Of a DNA stretch of 15,830 bases, positions 15,054 to 15,830 are shown one piece after another. The position numbers and the translations under genes are program-made. The DNA lies in NCBI GenBank assembly GCA_030426295.1, contig JAUHYY010000012.1, positions 1-15,830 on the forward strand, read 5' to 3'. The stretch is from a bacterium. Lineage in GTDB: Bacteria > Patescibacteriota > Gracilibacteria > UBA1369 > GCA-2718715. Positions within the stretch are counted from its first letter, which is position 1. Each line of letters opens with the position of its first letter. The notes under the pieces are model-generated. The model ran no database searches, was not told the origin of the DNA, and saw only the letters and a list, made by a program, of their open reading frames with translations.

Positions 15054-15079
15054 ACAGATGTAATTACATCTGTTTTTTT
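15054..15079 (+). terminator. Intrinsic terminator of the DUF378 gene
   Basis: ACAGATGTAATTACATCTGT (15054-15073) is a perfect 20-nt palindrome, folding as an 8-bp stem with an AATT loop, followed by six T. It begins one base after the stop codon. Confidence 0.85.
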
Positions 15080-15082
15080 ATA

Positions 15083-15108
15083 AACCCTGGTCTTCTGGCC
15101 GGGGTTTG
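15083..15108. terminator. Second hairpin between convergent genes, likely terminator
   Basis: AAACCCTGGTC pairs with GGCCGGGGTTT around a TTCT loop: 11 pairs including two G-U. Three bases separate it from the end of the minus-strand gene at 15111, so it probably terminates that gene. A GTTTTAA end on the plus side could also back up the DUF378 terminator. Confidence 0.6.
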
Positions 15109-15110
15109 TT

Positions 15111-15488
15111 TTAACGTTGAAGAACCCAATTCGCCCCTTGTGCACGGGTTCTCGTACTATCTACGACTTGCGCTAGTTCGTCTGGATACGATCTTTCTGG
15201 AGTAGCAATTTGTGGTCTTTGTACATCCAAAATCTCCTCTGCATGCCTAGGGATTCCCATATCAGCGAGAAATCCGTTAAAAGTCTGTACTGCAGTGCCT
15301 GCATATGGAGTATTTTCCATTTTTAAAAATAACTCTTTTAGTTCTTTTGCATCTTCATCGAAAACTATCTTATTACCATCTTGTGCTCTAGTTATCATTT
15401 GATTCAATTTATCTGTGAAACTTACCCACGCTGTAATCGGGTCAAGCTCGAGTTTTGTTATTTGTATTGGTGTTGTTGAATGTTTCAT
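15111..15488 (-). CDS. Small soluble protein of unknown function
   Basis: This 125-residue protein has no signal peptide, membrane helix or cysteine. It is mixed in charge, with a predicted helical stretch around residues 45-75 (DEDAKELKELFLKMENTP) and a Pro/Arg-rich tail. I recognise no family. It is probably a real gene: it has a hairpin terminator three bases after its stop and a CATAAT element exactly 7 nt before its ATG, and base composition is like its neighbours. It is divergent from the methyltransferase gene with only 41 bp between the start codons. Confidence 0.65.
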   Translation of the reverse strand: MKHSTTPIQITKLELDPITAWVSFTDKLNQMITRAQDGNKIVFDEDAKELKELFLKMENTPYAGTAVQTFNGFLADMGIPRHAEEILDVQRPQIATPERSYPDELAQVVDSTRTRAQGANWVLQR

Positions 15489-15529
15489 TTGTATAATTAT
15501 GGTAGTTAATAATATTCATAATTATATAT
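15489..15529. promoter_or_regulatory. Mirror-image divergent promoter region
   Basis: CATAAT on the minus strand (15501-15496) lies 7 nt before ATG 15488, and CATAAT on the plus strand (15517-15522) lies 7 nt before ATG 15530. Each would give a leaderless mRNA. A TATAAT also occurs on each strand (15492-15497 plus; 15526-15521 minus), about 32 nt from the respective opposite start. Confidence 0.5.
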
Positions 15530-15830
15530 ATGTCAACCAGGTGTACAATTTGCGAGAGTAATTGCGAGACTATTGAAGCAAATAATACTACTTACTACGT
15601 TTGTACGGTTTGTAAGTTTATTTTTAAAAATTCTGATTCATTATTAGCATCAAGTGAAGAAAAATCCCGCTACGATATGCATGATAATAGTATTGAAAAT
15701 ACTGGTTACGTTGAAATGTTTAAGCGGTTTATTAAAGCTGCAGTTAATCCTTATGCAAAAGATGGTAAAGCTTTGGATTTTGGGTGTGGTCCTGTCCCGG
15801 TTTTGATGCAGCTACTTGAAAAGCTAGGTT
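15530..15830 (+). CDS. Zinc-ribbon class I SAM methyltransferase, cut by right edge
   Basis: The first 100 codons of a methyltransferase are visible. An N-terminal zinc ribbon has cysteine pairs C5-x-x-C8 and C25-x-x-C28, with an extra C12. Next comes RYDMHDNSIENTGY (about 47-60), a segment seen before the Rossmann fold in Methyltransf_23-type proteins. Motif I, ALDFGCGPVPVL, lies at 81-92. The remaining catalytic part is outside the window, so the substrate cannot be judged. The reading frame is open to the window end. The ATG is chosen because the cysteine ribbon follows at once and CATAAT is 7 nt upstream. Confidence 0.85.
   Translation, partial: MSTRCTICESNCETIEANNTTYYVCTVCKFIFKNSDSLLASSEEKSRYDMHDNSIENTGYVEMFKRFIKAAVNPYAKDGKALDFGCGPVPVLMQLLEKLG

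Noticed and set aside
1..15830. CRISPR arrays, insertion sequences, tRNA or rRNA genes, toxin-antitoxin or phage genes
   Set aside because: Looked for on both strands by eye; no regularly spaced repeats, transposase motifs or cloverleaf-like segments were found. A covariance-model scan was not possible.

Overview
The window reads as a compact, AT-rich bacterial chromosome segment with no mobile elements, CRISPR array, tRNA or rRNA that I can recognise. The style (genes packed with short or negative spacing, many small membrane proteins of unknown role, a YugP-type zinc peptidase, VKOR, DUF378, DUF389, a Wzy/O-antigen-ligase-family protein, almost no Shine-Dalgarno sequences) suggests a Candidate Phyla Radiation (Patescibacteria) genome. 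That placement is inference and no marker gene here fixes it. The code is standard: TGA is used as a stop in the VKOR gene, and no gene needs TGA read as an amino acid.

Layout. Positions 1-1207 (minus) hold the N-terminal three quarters of RNase Y, cut by the left edge. Positions 1298-3593 (minus) hold an overlapping trio read as zinc metallopeptidase, VKOR, then cysteine desulfurase. A lone membrane protein (3676-4071, minus) is divergent from a large bifunctional class A penicillin-binding protein (4204-7107, plus). A DUF389 membrane protein (minus) meets the PBP tail to tail, and is divergent from a secreted protein of unknown function (7841-8449, plus). Positions 8442-11521 (minus) hold a second overlapping trio: O-antigen-ligase-family protein, RdgB/HAM1 nucleotide pyrophosphatase, O-methyltransferase. 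EF-P (11567-12127) and a tiny acidic lipoprotein (12239-12460) follow on the plus strand. Positions 12544-14230 (minus) hold a YadG/YadH-like ABC exporter, with a four-helix membrane protein upstream (14278-14724). A DUF378 protein (14844-15053, plus) has its own promoter and terminators. The right end holds an unknown 125-aa protein (minus) divergent from a zinc-ribbon methyltransferase cut by the window edge.

Themes. Much of the window concerns the envelope: peptidoglycan synthesis, glycan polymerisation or ligation, ABC-2 export, and disulfide formation by VKOR, with a secreted protein carrying two cysteines as a possible client. RNase Y and EF-P are housekeeping genes. The most notable non-coding signal is a recurring -10-like hexamer CATANT exactly 7 nt before the ATG of four genes, which predicts leaderless transcripts. 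It is arranged as a mirror image between the last two genes. The DUF378 gene is the exception, with an extended -10 promoter, a ribosome-binding site and strong terminators.
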